DNA from: Methylovirgula sp.
GTDB taxonomy: Bacteria; Pseudomonadota; Alphaproteobacteria; Rhizobiales; Beijerinckiaceae
DNA: 27,359 nt
Assembly (NCBI GenBank): GCA_030044485.1
Contig: JASHVQ010000203.1
Coordinates: forward strand, 1-27,359
Direction of reading: 5' to 3'
Positions 6,028-13,939 of this stretch are shown piece after piece. A model generated the notes under the pieces. It was not told where the DNA came from and ran no database searches. It was given only the letters and a program-made list of their open reading frames with translations. The position numbers were made by a program, and so were the translations under genes. Every line of letters starts with the position of its first letter. Positions within the stretch are counted from its first letter, which is position 1.

Positions 6028-7020
6028 CTATGCGCTGGGCGGGATCAGTACGGCCGCGCCTTGCAGCCGTCCCTCGCGCAGATCGGTCAGCGCCTCGTTG
6101 GCACGTTCCAGCGGATAGGCTTTGGTATGCGTCACAATGTCGGATTTCGCGGCAAGGCTCAGGAATTCCCGTCCGTCGCGGCGTGTGAGATTGGCCACTG
6201 AGACCAGCCGGCGCTCTTCCCAAAGCAGGTCGTAGCGGAAGCTTGGTATATCGCTCATGTGAATGCCCGCGCAGACGACGGTACCACCTTTTTTGACCGC
6301 CGCCAGCGCCAGAGGCACGAGCGGCCCGACCGGCGCATAGATGATCGCCGCATCGAGCGGCTCGGGCGTCTTTTCGTCCGAGCCGCCGGCCCAGACGGCA
6401 CCGAGGCTCAAGGCGAAATCTTGCGCGGCACGGTCGCCGGGCGAGGTAAAGGCAAAGATCCGGCGCCCGCGCTTCTGCGCGACCTGGGCGACGATATGGG
6501 CCGCGGCGCCGAAACCGTAGAGACCCAGGTTTGTGCCTTCGCCGGCCATGACGAAGGAGCGCCATCCGATCAGCCCGGCGCAAAGCAAAGGCGCGAGATC
6601 CTGGTCTCTGCCGTTCTCGCCCAGCGCAAAGGCGAAGCGTGCATCGGCAATCGCCTGCGTGGCAAAGCCGCCGTCGCGCGTATAGCCGGTGAACAGCGGC
6701 TGATCGCAAAGATTTTCGCGGCCCTCGAGACAATAGGGACAATGTCCGCAGGTATGGCCGAGCCAGGGAATGCCGACGCGCATGCCGAGCGCGAGCCCGG
6801 TCACATCCGGCCCCAGCGCGTCGATCCGGCCGACAATTTCATGGCCGGGGATAATCGGCGATTTCGGATGAGGCAATTCGCCGTCAACCACATGCAAGTC
6901 GGTGCGGCATACTCCGCAAGCCGTGACCTTGACGCGGATCTCGCCGGCGCCGGGTCGCGGATCCGGCAAGTCTTCGAGAACGAGCGCCGTTCGCGGCTTC
7001 TTCAGGACCATCGCGCGCAT
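6028..7020 (-). CDS. Zinc-dependent alcohol dehydrogenase (MDR family)
   Basis: This 330-residue medium-chain dehydrogenase has a GroES-like N-terminal domain and a Rossmann domain. The catalytic zinc ligands are Cys38 (CGVCRTDLH), His60 (GHEIVG) and Cys147 (LLCAGLIG). The structural zinc site Cys91, Cys94, Cys97 and Cys105 (CGHCPYC, ENLC) is complete. The nucleotide motif YGFGAAAH (168-175) is the variant typical of the AdhA-like bacterial subgroup. It should oxidise or reduce a primary alcohol/aldehyde with NAD(H) in the cytoplasm; the substrate cannot be read from sequence. GGAG lies eight bases before the ATG at 7020, and a second Met at codon 4 is possible. It diverges from the phasin gene across 133 bases that include a GGCGATCGCC palindrome at 7060-7069. 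Confidence 0.9.
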   Translation of the reverse strand: MRAMVLKKPRTALVLEDLPDPRPGAGEIRVKVTACGVCRTDLHVVDGELPHPKSPIIPGHEIVGRIDALGPDVTGLALGMRVGIPWLGHTCGHCPYCLEGRENLCDQPLFTGYTRDGGFATQAIADARFAFALGENGRDQDLAPLLCAGLIGWRSFVMAGEGTNLGLYGFGAAAHIVAQVAQKRGRRIFAFTSPGDRAAQDFALSLGAVWAGGSDEKTPEPLDAAIIYAPVGPLVPLALAAVKKGGTVVCAGIHMSDIPSFRYDLLWEERRLVSVANLTRRDGREFLSLAAKSDIVTHTKAYPLERANEALTDLREGRLQGAAVLIPPSA

Positions 7021-7153
7021 GATCTAGGCTCCGTTTCGATCCCTTCTAACGGCAAGGCTGGCGATCGCCTGCGCCGTTTTCGAGCCGTTCCTTAAAGATG
7101 CCGAATTGAAATGCCATGCTGAGACTAACGCAACATCTCGATTGGGAGGACAC

Positions 7154-7474
7154 ATGGCCATGGATATTCCGGCTTCTGTCTCTGCGGTGCGCAGTCTTCA
7201 GGAAGATTTGCTGAAAGGCACGGTCCCGTTCCAGGAGGCGTGGCAGCGCAGCTTTTTTTGGCTTCCGCTCACCTTCCTGGCCGAAGCTCTGCGGTTCTCT
7301 GCGCGGCGCCTGCAGGCGCAAAGCGATTTCATCGCCGGCCTCGAGGCGTGCAATTCGGTTCCCGAAGTCATCGAGGCGCAATCCCGTTTCGTCCGAGCCG
7401 CGGTTGGCGACTACGGCACGCAGACGAGCAAGATCGTCGACGACATGCGCAAAACCGTCTCGCAAGCGGCGTGA
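7154..7474 (+). CDS. Phasin-family protein (polyhydroxyalkanoate granule-associated)
   Basis: This 106-residue protein matches the short alphaproteobacterial Phasin_2 pattern: an amphipathic helix around FWLPLTFLAEALRFSARRLQ, then SVPEVIEAQSRFVRAAVGDYGTQTSKIVDDM, where the 'AQSRFV' segment is the recurrent phasin core. Phasins coat polyhydroxybutyrate granules and affect their size and number. GGGAGGA at 7144-7150 stands before two ATGs, 7154 and 7160; 7154 is given here, but 7160 has the better spacing. No phaC, phaR or phaZ gene is adjacent, so the call rests on the protein alone. Convergent with the RMD1-family gene, 32 bases apart. Confidence 0.7.
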   Translation: MAMDIPASVSAVRSLQEDLLKGTVPFQEAWQRSFFWLPLTFLAEALRFSARRLQAQSDFIAGLEACNSVPEVIEAQSRFVRAAVGDYGTQTSKIVDDMRKTVSQAA

Positions 7475-7480
7475 TGCCGG

Positions 7481-7496
7481 CGCCGCCGCGGCGTTT
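7481..7496 (+). terminator. Weak terminator-like hairpin after the phasin gene
   Basis: CGCCG (7481-7485) can pair with CGGCG (7489-7493) over a three-base loop, followed by TTT. It occupies most of the 32-base gap between the convergent phasin and RMD1-family genes. The stem is short and the T-run minimal. Confidence 0.25.
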
Positions 7497-7506
7497 CAAT
7501 CCGGCC

Positions 7507-8337
7507 TCAATGATGCGCGAGAAATGCTAAGCTAAGCGTGATCACGATTTCGGCGAGGATCAGGAAGACGATAATCGCCTCGAGGCGGGTGGCGCGATCG
7601 ACATCAAAAATGTCGGTCAGCGCTTGGCCGGTCTCGACGATGACTCCAAGCTTGCGGCTCACGGCGCGGGCGCGTTCGCGCAGCTCATATTCATCCTCGA
7701 GCCGTGCGTAAAGGCGCTCGAGGGCAGGGTGGTCCCAGAGCACGTCGGGCTTTTCTTCGACCGCGACGCGACCCGAGATCCTGTGTTGGGCGAGCAGCGC
7801 CTGCCCGACCAGTCGCAGCATCTTGCGGCGGTTCCAGGGTGCGCGTCCGGTCTGCGCCAAATCTTGCGCGAAGGGTTCGATGGTGTCGAAGACGCCGCTC
7901 AGCGCGTTTTCGTCGCGCGCCAGCGAGACCGTCTTGGCCAGCACGTCTGCGACGACAAGAAAGCGCCCCGCGGAGAGATCCGGCATTTGAATGGGGCCGC
8001 CGGGGGGAATTTTGTCTTCGTATCCCGGCATGATTTCGAGAACGGCCGTCTCGTCGCATTTGCGGTCGCGCCTGCCGGCCAGACGTCCATCGATCTGTTC
8101 CAGGAAATTTTCTTCTTCGATCGGCGTAAGACCGATAAAGACGGCCACGCCGAAGCGGTAAAGGGCCACGAATTTGGCCGGCCCCAGCCGCAATGCAAAG
8201 GGCGTGGTGGCGATCATGTCGCCGCGCTCGAGACCGGAGGTATCGATCCGGTCGCCGATGAGCAAGGCGCGCGCCACGATCCTTTCGGCGGCCTTCGCAT
8301 TGGGCGTGGCGATCGTCAGGTCGCTGACGTTGGGCAT
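7507..8337 (-). CDS. RMD1/YagE family (DUF155) membrane-anchored protein
   Basis: This 276-residue protein fits the RMD1/YagE (DUF155) family. It has a beta-rich N-terminal part with ALRFGV-like strands (LYRFGVAVFIGL near 60-71), a middle LSAGRFLVVADVLAKTVSLARDE, a helical segment with ERARAVSRKLGVIVETGQALTDIFD, and a single C-terminal hydrophobic helix at about residues 252-273. That layout suggests a cytoplasmic domain tethered to the inner membrane by its C-terminus. Eukaryotic relatives act in mitochondria (RMD1, RMND1), but the bacterial role is unknown to me. AAGG lies about eight bases before the ATG. It diverges from the DUF3775 gene. Confidence 0.8.
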   Translation of the reverse strand: MPNVSDLTIATPNAKAAERIVARALLIGDRIDTSGLERGDMIATTPFALRLGPAKFVALYRFGVAVFIGLTPIEEENFLEQIDGRLAGRRDRKCDETAVLEIMPGYEDKIPPGGPIQMPDLSAGRFLVVADVLAKTVSLARDENALSGVFDTIEPFAQDLAQTGRAPWNRRKMLRLVGQALLAQHRISGRVAVEEKPDVLWDHPALERLYARLEDEYELRERARAVSRKLGVIVETGQALTDIFDVDRATRLEAIIVFLILAEIVITLSLAFLAHH

Positions 8338-8423
8338 GGGCTTCGCCTTGGTTTTTAAAGACTTCCTCGAAACATCTTATCTTCTAGATAGGTCCGAGCG
8401 AGCGGATTTTGAACTAAATCAAG

Positions 8424-8435
8424 GAAAACGTTTTC
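8424..8435. promoter_or_regulatory. Perfect 12-base palindrome, possible LacI-type operator
   Basis: GAAAACGTTTTC is a perfect palindrome with a central CG, the shape of sites bound by LacI/GalR-family repressors. It lies in the 213-base divergent region between the RMD1-family gene and the DUF3775 gene, inside its most A/T-rich part, where promoters for both would be expected. No repressor gene is in the window. The identity of any binding protein is unknown. Confidence 0.35.
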
Positions 8436-8550
8436 ACTTTTGTCCCTCTAGCATCGTGGGGCCTTGATTCAGCCGAATTGAACGAAATGTCTCAGCAGGA
8501 TGCGGCATTGCCCGAACGTGCCGTTCCGGCGTTTGCGCAAGGGTCGTGCG

Positions 8551-8991
8551 ATGGTCAAAATCGAGGACGTCGAACCGGATATTCCCGGGCCCGAGATCAA
8601 TCCCGACAAGGTCTGCTTCATTATCGCCAAGGCCCGCGAGCTCGAGGCCGAAGACGAAGGGGTCGAGGCCGACGATTCCAATCCCACCGACGACGACTTC
8701 ATCAGTATCCTCAGCGACAAAGGTTATAGACCCACGCGGCGCGAACTGGCCGCCTTTATCGACGCGCTCGACGATGATGAGAAGGCCGAACTGGTGGCGC
8801 TCGCCTGGACGGGCCGGGGCGATTACGGGGCGCGCGAATGGCGGGTCGCGGTCGCCGAGGCGCGCGCCCGGCGTGAGCGCGAGACTTCGGCCTATCTTCT
8901 CGGAATTCCGATTCTTTCGAACTATCTCGAAGATGGTTTGGCGGAGTTCGGCCTATCTTGTGGCGACTTCAACGCACGCGAAATGGGCTGA
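8551..8991 (+). CDS. DUF3775 domain-containing protein
   Basis: This 146-residue acidic protein matches the DUF3775 pattern: NPDKVCFIIAKARELEAED near the start, then DDFISILSDKGYRPTRRELAAFIDALDDDEKAELVALAWTGRGDY in the middle, and a C-terminal SAYLLGIPILSNYLEDGLAEFG. The family is common in Hyphomicrobiales and has no known function. There is no signal peptide or membrane segment. The ATG at 8551 has AAGGG about eight bases upstream; the frame remains open to 8500 with an Arg-rich extension that I reject. Confidence 0.8.
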   Translation: MVKIEDVEPDIPGPEINPDKVCFIIAKARELEAEDEGVEADDSNPTDDDFISILSDKGYRPTRRELAAFIDALDDDEKAELVALAWTGRGDYGAREWRVAVAEARARRERETSAYLLGIPILSNYLEDGLAEFGLSCGDFNAREMG

Positions 8992-9157
8992 GACTGTCAG
9001 GCAGAGTAAGGGACGCGACTCGCGAAATTTCCGGCGGCCCAATGACCGGTTCGACATCGGCCAAAAATCATAAATATTCGTTCCGATTTGCGCGGCGCGC
9101 ATAGGAAACACGGCTTGCGCGCCAGTTTCGGCCTCCTAGATCAGGTCTGCGCCGTCG

Positions 9158-9171
9158 TTGATCGACATCAA
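9158..9171. promoter_or_regulatory. FNR/FixK-type box upstream of hsp20
   Basis: TTGATCGACATCAA is a perfect TTGAT-N4-ATCAA anaerobox. Its centre is about 84 bases upstream of the hsp20 start codon, so with an activator site at -41.5 transcription would begin near 9206, leaving a leader of about 40 bases. In rhizobia such boxes bind FixK/FnrL-type regulators under low oxygen, and small heat-shock genes are among known targets. Binding here is predicted only. Confidence 0.6.
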
Positions 9172-9248
9172 TGTGAGTGCGCCGGCGCCGGCTTAGGCAA
9201 AGCATCAATCGCAGCTCTGGCGTCAAGATCATAAATTGGAGGTGGATC

Positions 9249-9749
9249 ATGGTTAAGTCTTTCATCCCGGTCGGACGCGAGCCATCCAACTTGCCTGCGC
9301 GTTTCGCGCCCTTCGCCACGCTTCAGCAAGAGATCGATCAGCTGTTTGACGATTTTGGCCGCAATTTCTTCGATTTCGGCCGCGGCTTGTCGGGCCTGCC
9401 GAGCTTAGGCGCGACAGAGATTGCCGCTCCGCGCATGAACGTTGCCGAAACCGACAGGGCGGTCGAGATTACCGCGGAACTGCCGGGCCTCGAAGAAAAG
9501 GACGTGCAGATCAACTTCGCCGACGACATCCTCACGATTCGCGGCGAGCGGAAAGCGGAAAAGGAAGAGAAGGATAAGAATTATCGTCTGTTCGAACGAA
9601 GCTACGGCGCCTTTGCTCGGTCGCTCGCGCTGCCGCCGGGCACCGATCCCCACAAGATCAAGGCGAGCATCGACAAGGGCGTCTTGAAAGTGACCGTCGA
9701 AAAGCCGGAGCCCAAGGTCGCCAAGAAAATCGAGGTCAAGGCCGCATAA
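9249..9749 (+). CDS. Small heat-shock protein, Hsp20/alpha-crystallin family
   Basis: This 166-residue protein has an N-terminal region with FDDFGRNFFDFGRG, then the alpha-crystallin domain from about residue 60 (MNVAETDRAVEITAELPGL) to 155. The family signature GVLKVTVEKP is present, and the Lys-rich tail ends KKIEVKAA. It should act as an ATP-independent holdase in the cytoplasm. The ATG at 9249 follows GGAGGT with five-base spacing, a very strong ribosome-binding site; the frame stays open to 9177 without start support. A perfect FNR/FixK-type box upstream suggests oxygen control rather than, or in addition to, heat control; I saw no CIRCE element or clear ROSE thermometer. It is followed by a host-attachment-family gene. 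Confidence 0.95.
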   Translation: MVKSFIPVGREPSNLPARFAPFATLQQEIDQLFDDFGRNFFDFGRGLSGLPSLGATEIAAPRMNVAETDRAVEITAELPGLEEKDVQINFADDILTIRGERKAEKEEKDKNYRLFERSYGAFARSLALPPGTDPHKIKASIDKGVLKVTVEKPEPKVAKKIEVKAA

Positions 9750-9754
9750 GCTTT

Positions 9755-9787
9755 GCAAGTGCCCGCCCCGATCCGGCGGGCGCTTGC
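9755..9787 (+). promoter_or_regulatory. Thirteen-base-pair hairpin between hsp20 and the next gene
   Basis: Bases 9755-9767 pair with 9775-9787 through 13 positions (12 Watson-Crick, one G-U) around a seven-base loop. The hairpin begins five bases after the hsp20 stop and ends 12 bases before the next ATG. No T-run follows, so a role in 3'-end stabilisation or attenuation seems likelier than full termination. This would keep hsp20 mRNA more abundant than the downstream message. Confidence 0.55.
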
Positions 9788-9799
9788 CCGGGGCTCGCC

Positions 9800-10240
9800 A
9801 TGAAAATTGGGAACGGTGATTTTATCGTCGTCTGCGACGGCAGCAAGGCTCTGTTGATCGAGAACGAGGGCGACGAAATGCTCGCCAAGTTCAAGACGCG
9901 CGAGGTCTACGAACAACATGAGGAACCGACGCATGCGCTCGGAACCGACAGACCGGGCCGCGTCGCGGAAATGGCGACGCGAGCACGCAGCGCGGTCGCC
10001 GGCAAAGACTTGCACGACGAGGAAGAAAGCGCGTTTCTCATTCGCCTCGCAAACCGGCTCGACGCTTTGGTCCGAGCCGGGCAGGCGCATCATGTCGTTA
10101 TCGTCGCGCCGCCGCGCGCCCTCGGCGTGCTTCGGAAGTCTTACTCTTCGGCGCTGCGGAAGGCGATTCGCGCCGAACTGGACCATGATCTGATTCACCT
10201 GACGGTGCCAGAGATCGAGCAACGGCTCTCTAAGGCCTGA
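9800..10240 (+). CDS. Host attachment family protein
   Basis: This 146-residue protein matches the Host_attach family: an N-terminal strand IVVCDGSKALLIEN, a central RVAEMATRARSAVAGKDLHDEEESAFLIRLANRLD, then HHVVIVAPPRALGVLRKSYSSALRKAIRAELDHDL and the terminal VPEIEQRL. The fold is related to the peptide-release-factor-like/baeRF group. The name comes from an Agrobacterium attachment locus and its biochemical role is not known to me. GGGG lies about six bases before the ATG. It shares orientation and probably a promoter with hsp20; such pairs occur in low-oxygen regulons of rhizobia, which fits the upstream FNR/FixK box. Confidence 0.8.
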   Translation: MKIGNGDFIVVCDGSKALLIENEGDEMLAKFKTREVYEQHEEPTHALGTDRPGRVAEMATRARSAVAGKDLHDEEESAFLIRLANRLDALVRAGQAHHVVIVAPPRALGVLRKSYSSALRKAIRAELDHDLIHLTVPEIEQRLSKA

Positions 10241-10258
10241 TCGACAAGATGCGCTGGA

Positions 10259-10280
10259 GCTTGCCGCGAGTTCGGCAGGC
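10259..10280 (+). terminator. Terminator-like hairpin between host-attachment gene and nuo
   Basis: Bases 10259-10266 pair with 10273-10280 (eight pairs, one G-U) over a six-base loop, 18 bases past the stop at 10240. The downstream sequence is AACCAATTG rather than a T-run, so termination would be weak or Rho-assisted. It sits just before the nuo promoter candidate. Confidence 0.35.
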
Positions 10281-10286
10281 AACCAA

Positions 10287-10314
10287 TTGAAATTCATTAT
10301 ATGTTTCCTACATA
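10287..10314 (+). promoter_or_regulatory. Candidate promoter of the nuo-birA-rnj operon
   Basis: TTGAAA (10287-10292) and TACATA (10309-10314) are 16 bases apart in the only A/T-rich stretch of the 278-base gap before nuoA. The match to sigma70 consensus is good for a GC-rich alphaproteobacterium. The leader to the nuoA ATG would be about 200 bases. I recognise no riboswitch or small ORF with convincing start signals in it. Confidence 0.5.
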
Positions 10315-10518
10315 AGGACTGCCGCGAGCGGGCCTGTTTCGGCCTGCGTATCAGGTGGTCGGGGGCACATGCCGGTAAGCACGTCGCCCTTTAGCCTGAG
10401 GCGGGCCCAGGGCGGCTTGCGCCGGACATTGCACTGCGGTAGGGATCGGCCCGGCTGGAAAAACCGCTCTTCCGGCTTCGGCGCGTCCCGTTTTGCCGGT
10501 CCAGCCTCAGGCGCGTTC

Positions 10519-10884
10519 ATGCCCGATTTGCTCAGCCAATATCTGCCGGTTGCCGTGTTCATGGCAGTCGCCGCGCTGATCTCCGGGGCTTTGACGATCG
10601 CCCCCTTTATCGTCGCCTTCCGCGCTCCGGACGCCGAAAAGCTCTCGGCTTACGAATGTGGATTCAACGCCTTCGACGACGCGCGCATGCGCTTCGACGT
10701 GCGCTTCTATCTTGTCTCGCTGCTCTTCATCATCTTCGACCTCGAAGTCGCCTTTCTGTTTCCGTGGGCGGTCGCCTTCAGACAGGCGGGTGTCGCCGGC
10801 TTTTGGGCGGTGATGGTTTTCCTCGCGGTGCTGACGATCGGTTTCGTTTATGAGTGGAGAAAGGGGGCTCTGGAATGGGAGTGA
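10519..10884 (+). CDS. nuoA: NADH-quinone oxidoreductase subunit A
   Basis: This 121-residue, three-helix inner-membrane subunit of complex I has the conserved loop [19 protein letters not shown] beginning at Tyr45 and the following acidic helix [14 protein letters not shown] (Asp74, Glu76). The length equals the usual family length when the ATG at 10519 is used. The frame is open back to 10369, but that 50-residue Arg/Gly-rich extension is not found in NuoA proteins. The Shine-Dalgarno is weak. Its last codons overlap the start of nuoB. Confidence 0.95.
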   Translation: MPDLLSQYLPVAVFMAVAALISGALTIAPFIVAFRAPDAEKLSAYECGFNAFDDARMRFDVRFYLVSLLFIIFDLEVAFLFPWAVAFRQAGVAGFWAVMVFLAVLTIGFVYEWRKGALEWE

Positions 10885-11423
10885 GCGCGCCTCTTCTTCA
10901 CCCCGCTTCCGGCCAGCCGGTGGGGTCGAATGACCCGACATTTCTGACGATCAGCAACGAACTTGCCGACAAGGGCATGTTGGTGACGACGGCCGACGCT
11001 CTCATCACCTGGGCACGCACCGGCTCGCTGATGTGGATGACGTTCGGGCTTGCATGCTGCGCGGTCGAGATGATGCAGGCGTCGATGCCGCGCTACGACA
11101 TCGAGCGCTTCGGCTTCGCGCCGCGCGGTTCGCCGCGCCAATCGGATGTCATGATCGTCGCGGGGACGCTCACCAACAAGATGGCGCCGGCGCTGCGCAA
11201 GGTCTACGACCAGATGCCCGAGCCACGCTATGTGATCTCGATGGGCTCCTGCGCCAATGGCGGGGGCTACTACCATTATTCCTATTCGGTGGTGCGCGGC
11301 TGCGACCGGATCGTGCCCGTCGATATTTACGTACCGGGCTGTCCTCCTTCGGCCGAGGCGCTCGTCTACGGAATTCTGCTTCTGCAGAAGAAGATCCGCC
11401 GCACCGGCACGATCGAGCGTTAG
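10875..11423 (+). CDS. nuoB: NADH-quinone oxidoreductase subunit B (cluster N2)
   Basis: This 182-residue peripheral-arm subunit holds the terminal 4Fe-4S cluster N2, which passes electrons to quinone. The four ligands are present: Cys61 and Cys62 (LACCAVEMM), Cys126 (GSCANGG) and Cys156 ([10 protein letters not shown]). The ATG at 10875 has AAAGGGGG at suitable spacing and overlaps the nuoA stop by ten bases; an in-frame GTG at 10854 lacks a ribosome-binding site. Confidence 0.97.
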   Translation: MGVSAPLLHPASGQPVGSNDPTFLTISNELADKGMLVTTADALITWARTGSLMWMTFGLACCAVEMMQASMPRYDIERFGFAPRGSPRQSDVMIVAGTLTNKMAPALRKVYDQMPEPRYVISMGSCANGGGYYHYSYSVVRGCDRIVPVDIYVPGCPPSAEALVYGILLLQKKIRRTGTIER

Positions 11424-11434
11424 CGTGACAGAGC

Positions 11435-12055
11435 ATGGACAGCGCGCTTCAGGATCTCGGCAATATGGTCGCAGCAGCGCTGCCCGGGGCGATCCGTGCC
11501 AGCGTCGTGGCGTTCGGCGAACTGACGCTTGAGGTGGAGGCTTCGCGCCTTATCGAGACGGTCCGCCATCTGCGCGACGATGCCGACTGCCGCTTCGTCT
11601 CGTTCATCGATCTGACCGCCGTCGATTATCCGACGCGCAGCCCGCGCTTCGACGTCGTCACGCATCTCCTCTCGCCGCACTTCAATCGCCGCATTCGCGT
11701 CAAAGTAGCGACTGCCGAGGACGAGCCTGTGCCCTCGCTGACGGCTCTTTATCCGGCAGCCAATTGGTACGAGCGCGAGACCTATGACTTGTTCGGCATC
11801 GTTTTCTCCGGTCACCCGGATCTGCGCCGCATCCTCACCGATTATGGATTCGGGGGCCATCCCTTGCGCAAAGACTTTCCGATGACCGGCTACGTGGAAG
11901 TGCGCTACGACGACGCGCAGAAGCGCGTTGTCAACGAGCCGGTGCGGCTTCGCCAAGAATTTCGCAGCTTCGATTTTCTCTCCCCCTGGGAAGGCCCTGT
12001 CGATTACCAACTTCCCGGCGACGAGAAGGCGAGCCAAGACGAGGACAAGGGCTGA
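11435..12055 (+). CDS. nuoC: NADH-quinone oxidoreductase subunit C (30 kDa)
   Basis: This 206-residue peripheral-arm subunit carries the 30-kDa signature [10 protein letters not shown] (113-122) followed by [13 protein letters not shown] and HPLRKDFP (142-149). It is a separate gene, not the nuoCD fusion of enterobacteria, as is usual for alphaproteobacteria and mitochondria. The ATG at 11435 lies 11 bases past nuoB. No strong Shine-Dalgarno is seen, so coupling to nuoB is likely. Confidence 0.96.
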   Translation: MDSALQDLGNMVAAALPGAIRASVVAFGELTLEVEASRLIETVRHLRDDADCRFVSFIDLTAVDYPTRSPRFDVVTHLLSPHFNRRIRVKVATAEDEPVPSLTALYPAANWYERETYDLFGIVFSGHPDLRRILTDYGFGGHPLRKDFPMTGYVEVRYDDAQKRVVNEPVRLRQEFRSFDFLSPWEGPVDYQLPGDEKASQDEDKG

Positions 12056-12060
12056 AGGCG

Positions 12061-13248
12061 GTGACAGACCAGGACGTCCGCAATTTCAGCATCAACTTCG
12101 GGCCGCAGCATCCCGCGGCGCACGGCGTGCTGCGCCTCGTCCTCGAACTCGACGGCGAGGTCGTTGAGCGTGTCGATCCGCATATCGGCTTGCTGCATCG
12201 TGGCACCGAGAAGCTGATGGAGGCGCGCACCTATCTGCAGAACGTGCCGTATTTCGACCGGCTCGACTATGTCGCGCCGATGAACCAGGAACACGCCTTT
12301 TGTCTCGCCATCGAAAAGCTTCTCGGTCTCGAAGTGCCGCGCCGAGCCCAGTTGCTGCGCGTCCTTTTTGCCGAGATTGGCCGCAATCTCTCGCATCTCC
12401 TGAATGTCACGACACAAGCCATGGACGTGGGCGCGCTCACCCCGCCGCTCTGGGGCTTTGAGGAGCGCGAGAAGCTCATGGTCTTCTACGAGCGCGCCTC
12501 GGGCTCGCGTATGCATGCCGCCTATTTCCGGCCGGGCGGCGTACATCAGGATTGTCCGCCCGAACTCATCGAGGACATTGGTGCCTGGTGCGAGCCCTTC
12601 TATAAAGTCTGCGACGATCTGCAAGAGCTTTTCATCGAGAACCGCATCTTCAAGCAGCGCAACGTCGACATCGGCGTGGTGAGCTTGGAGGATTGCTGGG
12701 CGCATGGCTTTTCCGGCGTGATGGTGCGCGGTTCGGGCGCCGCCTGGGACCTGCGCAAGGCGCAGCCCTACGAATGCTACGAGGAAATGGATTTCGACAT
12801 TCCGGTCGGCAAACACGGCGACAATTACGACCGCCAAGTGATCCGCATGGAGGAAATGCGGCAGGCGACGAAGATCATGCAGCAATGTGTCGAAAAGCTC
12901 GCCTCGGCCGACGCCCGCGGGCCCGTGCATACCAAGGGCAAGGTCGTGCCTCCCTCGCGCCCTGAAATGAAGCGCTCGATGGAAGCGCTCATCCATCATT
13001 TCAAGCTTTACACCGAAGGTTTCCACGTTCCGGCGGGCGAGGTCTATTGCGCCGTCGAGGCGCCGAAGGGCGAATTCGGCGTCTATCTCGTCTCCGACGG
13101 CACGAACAGGCCGTACCGTTGCAAGATCAGAGCGCCGGGCTTTGCGCATTTGCAGGCGATGGATTTTCTCTGCCGCAAGCACATGCTGGCCGACGTTTCC
13201 GCGATCCTCGGATCGATCGACATTGTTTTCGGGGAGGTCGATCGATGA
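12061..13248 (+). CDS. nuoD: NADH-quinone oxidoreductase subunit D (49 kDa)
   Basis: This 395-residue subunit forms the quinone pocket with NuoB. The quinone-site loop GPQHPAAHG (14-22) and [13 protein letters not shown] with its conserved tyrosine are present, as is the C-terminal [10 protein letters not shown] that replaces the hydrogenase Ni-binding end. Translation starts at a GTG at 12061 with GAAGG just upstream, five bases after the nuoC stop. Length is normal. Its end overlaps the nuoE start. Confidence 0.97.
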   Translation: MTDQDVRNFSINFGPQHPAAHGVLRLVLELDGEVVERVDPHIGLLHRGTEKLMEARTYLQNVPYFDRLDYVAPMNQEHAFCLAIEKLLGLEVPRRAQLLRVLFAEIGRNLSHLLNVTTQAMDVGALTPPLWGFEEREKLMVFYERASGSRMHAAYFRPGGVHQDCPPELIEDIGAWCEPFYKVCDDLQELFIENRIFKQRNVDIGVVSLEDCWAHGFSGVMVRGSGAAWDLRKAQPYECYEEMDFDIPVGKHGDNYDRQVIRMEEMRQATKIMQQCVEKLASADARGPVHTKGKVVPPSRPEMKRSMEALIHHFKLYTEGFHVPAGEVYCAVEAPKGEFGVYLVSDGTNRPYRCKIRAPGFAHLQAMDFLCRKHMLADVSAILGSIDIVFGEVDR

Positions 13249-13931
13249 GCGTGCGGCGGCTCGCCGAGGTTCAGCCCGAAAGCTTCGCCTTCACGCCGGA
13301 GAACGAGGCGCGTTGCGCCAAAGAGATCGCCAAATATCCGCCAGGGCGCCAGGCTTCGGCGGTCTTATCGCTGCTATGGCTCGCGCAACGGCAAAACGGC
13401 CGTTGGCTGCCGAAACCGGCGATCGAAAAGGTCGCGGCCATGCTCGGCATGCCCCCGATCCGCGTGCTGGAGATTGCGACGTTCTACACGATGTTCAATC
13501 TGGCGCCGGTCGGCAGATATTTTGTCCAATTCTGCGGGACGACGCCCTGCGTGCTGCGCGGCGCGGACGCGATCAAGGCGGTGCTCGAGCGCCGCATCGG
13601 CCCCGCCGGGCAGGTTACAGCCGACGGGCTCTTTTCTTGGATCGAGGTCGAATGCCTCGGAGCCTGCTGCAATGCGCCGATGGTGCAAATCAACGATGAT
13701 TATTACGAGGATCTGACGCCCGAAAATTTCGACGCTCTGCTCGATAAGCTCGCGGCAGGCAGGCCCGTCAAGCCCGGCTCGCAGATCGGACGCCGGACCT
13801 CGGAGCCGGTCGGCGGGCTAACCTCATTGACAAGCCTCTACGGCGTCGACGGTCGCAGTGGTCCGCAGACTTATCGTGGCTCGCCCGGCTACGATCCGCC
13901 CAGTCCCGAGCCGGTCTCCGACAAGGATTGA
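13245..13931 (+). CDS. nuoE: NADH-quinone oxidoreductase subunit E (24 kDa, 2Fe-2S)
   Basis: This 228-residue subunit of the NADH-oxidising module holds the 2Fe-2S cluster N1a. The ligands are Cys97 and Cys102 (CGTTPC) and Cys137 and Cys141 (CLGAC). An ATGA overlap (13245-13248) couples it to nuoD. Residues after about 175 form a Gly/Ser/Pro-rich tail (RRTSEPVGG ... PPSPEP) without a predicted fold; longer NuoE tails are common in alphaproteobacteria but this is longer than the E. coli protein by roughly 60 residues. Confidence 0.96.
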   Translation: MSVRRLAEVQPESFAFTPENEARCAKEIAKYPPGRQASAVLSLLWLAQRQNGRWLPKPAIEKVAAMLGMPPIRVLEIATFYTMFNLAPVGRYFVQFCGTTPCVLRGADAIKAVLERRIGPAGQVTADGLFSWIEVECLGACCNAPMVQINDDYYEDLTPENFDALLDKLAAGRPVKPGSQIGRRTSEPVGGLTSLTSLYGVDGRSGPQTYRGSPGYDPPSPEPVSDKD

Positions 13932-13939
13932 CGATTGCG

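Noticed and set aside
7060-7069. GGCGATCGCC palindrome between the dehydrogenase and phasin genes as an operator
   Set aside because: Ten-base GC-rich palindromes of this kind are frequent by chance in such DNA and no second copy or matching regulator was seen.
9181-9192. GCCGGCGCCGGC palindrome downstream of the FNR/FixK box
   Set aside because: It is a low-complexity GC palindrome, likely to arise by chance at this base composition; kept only as a note.
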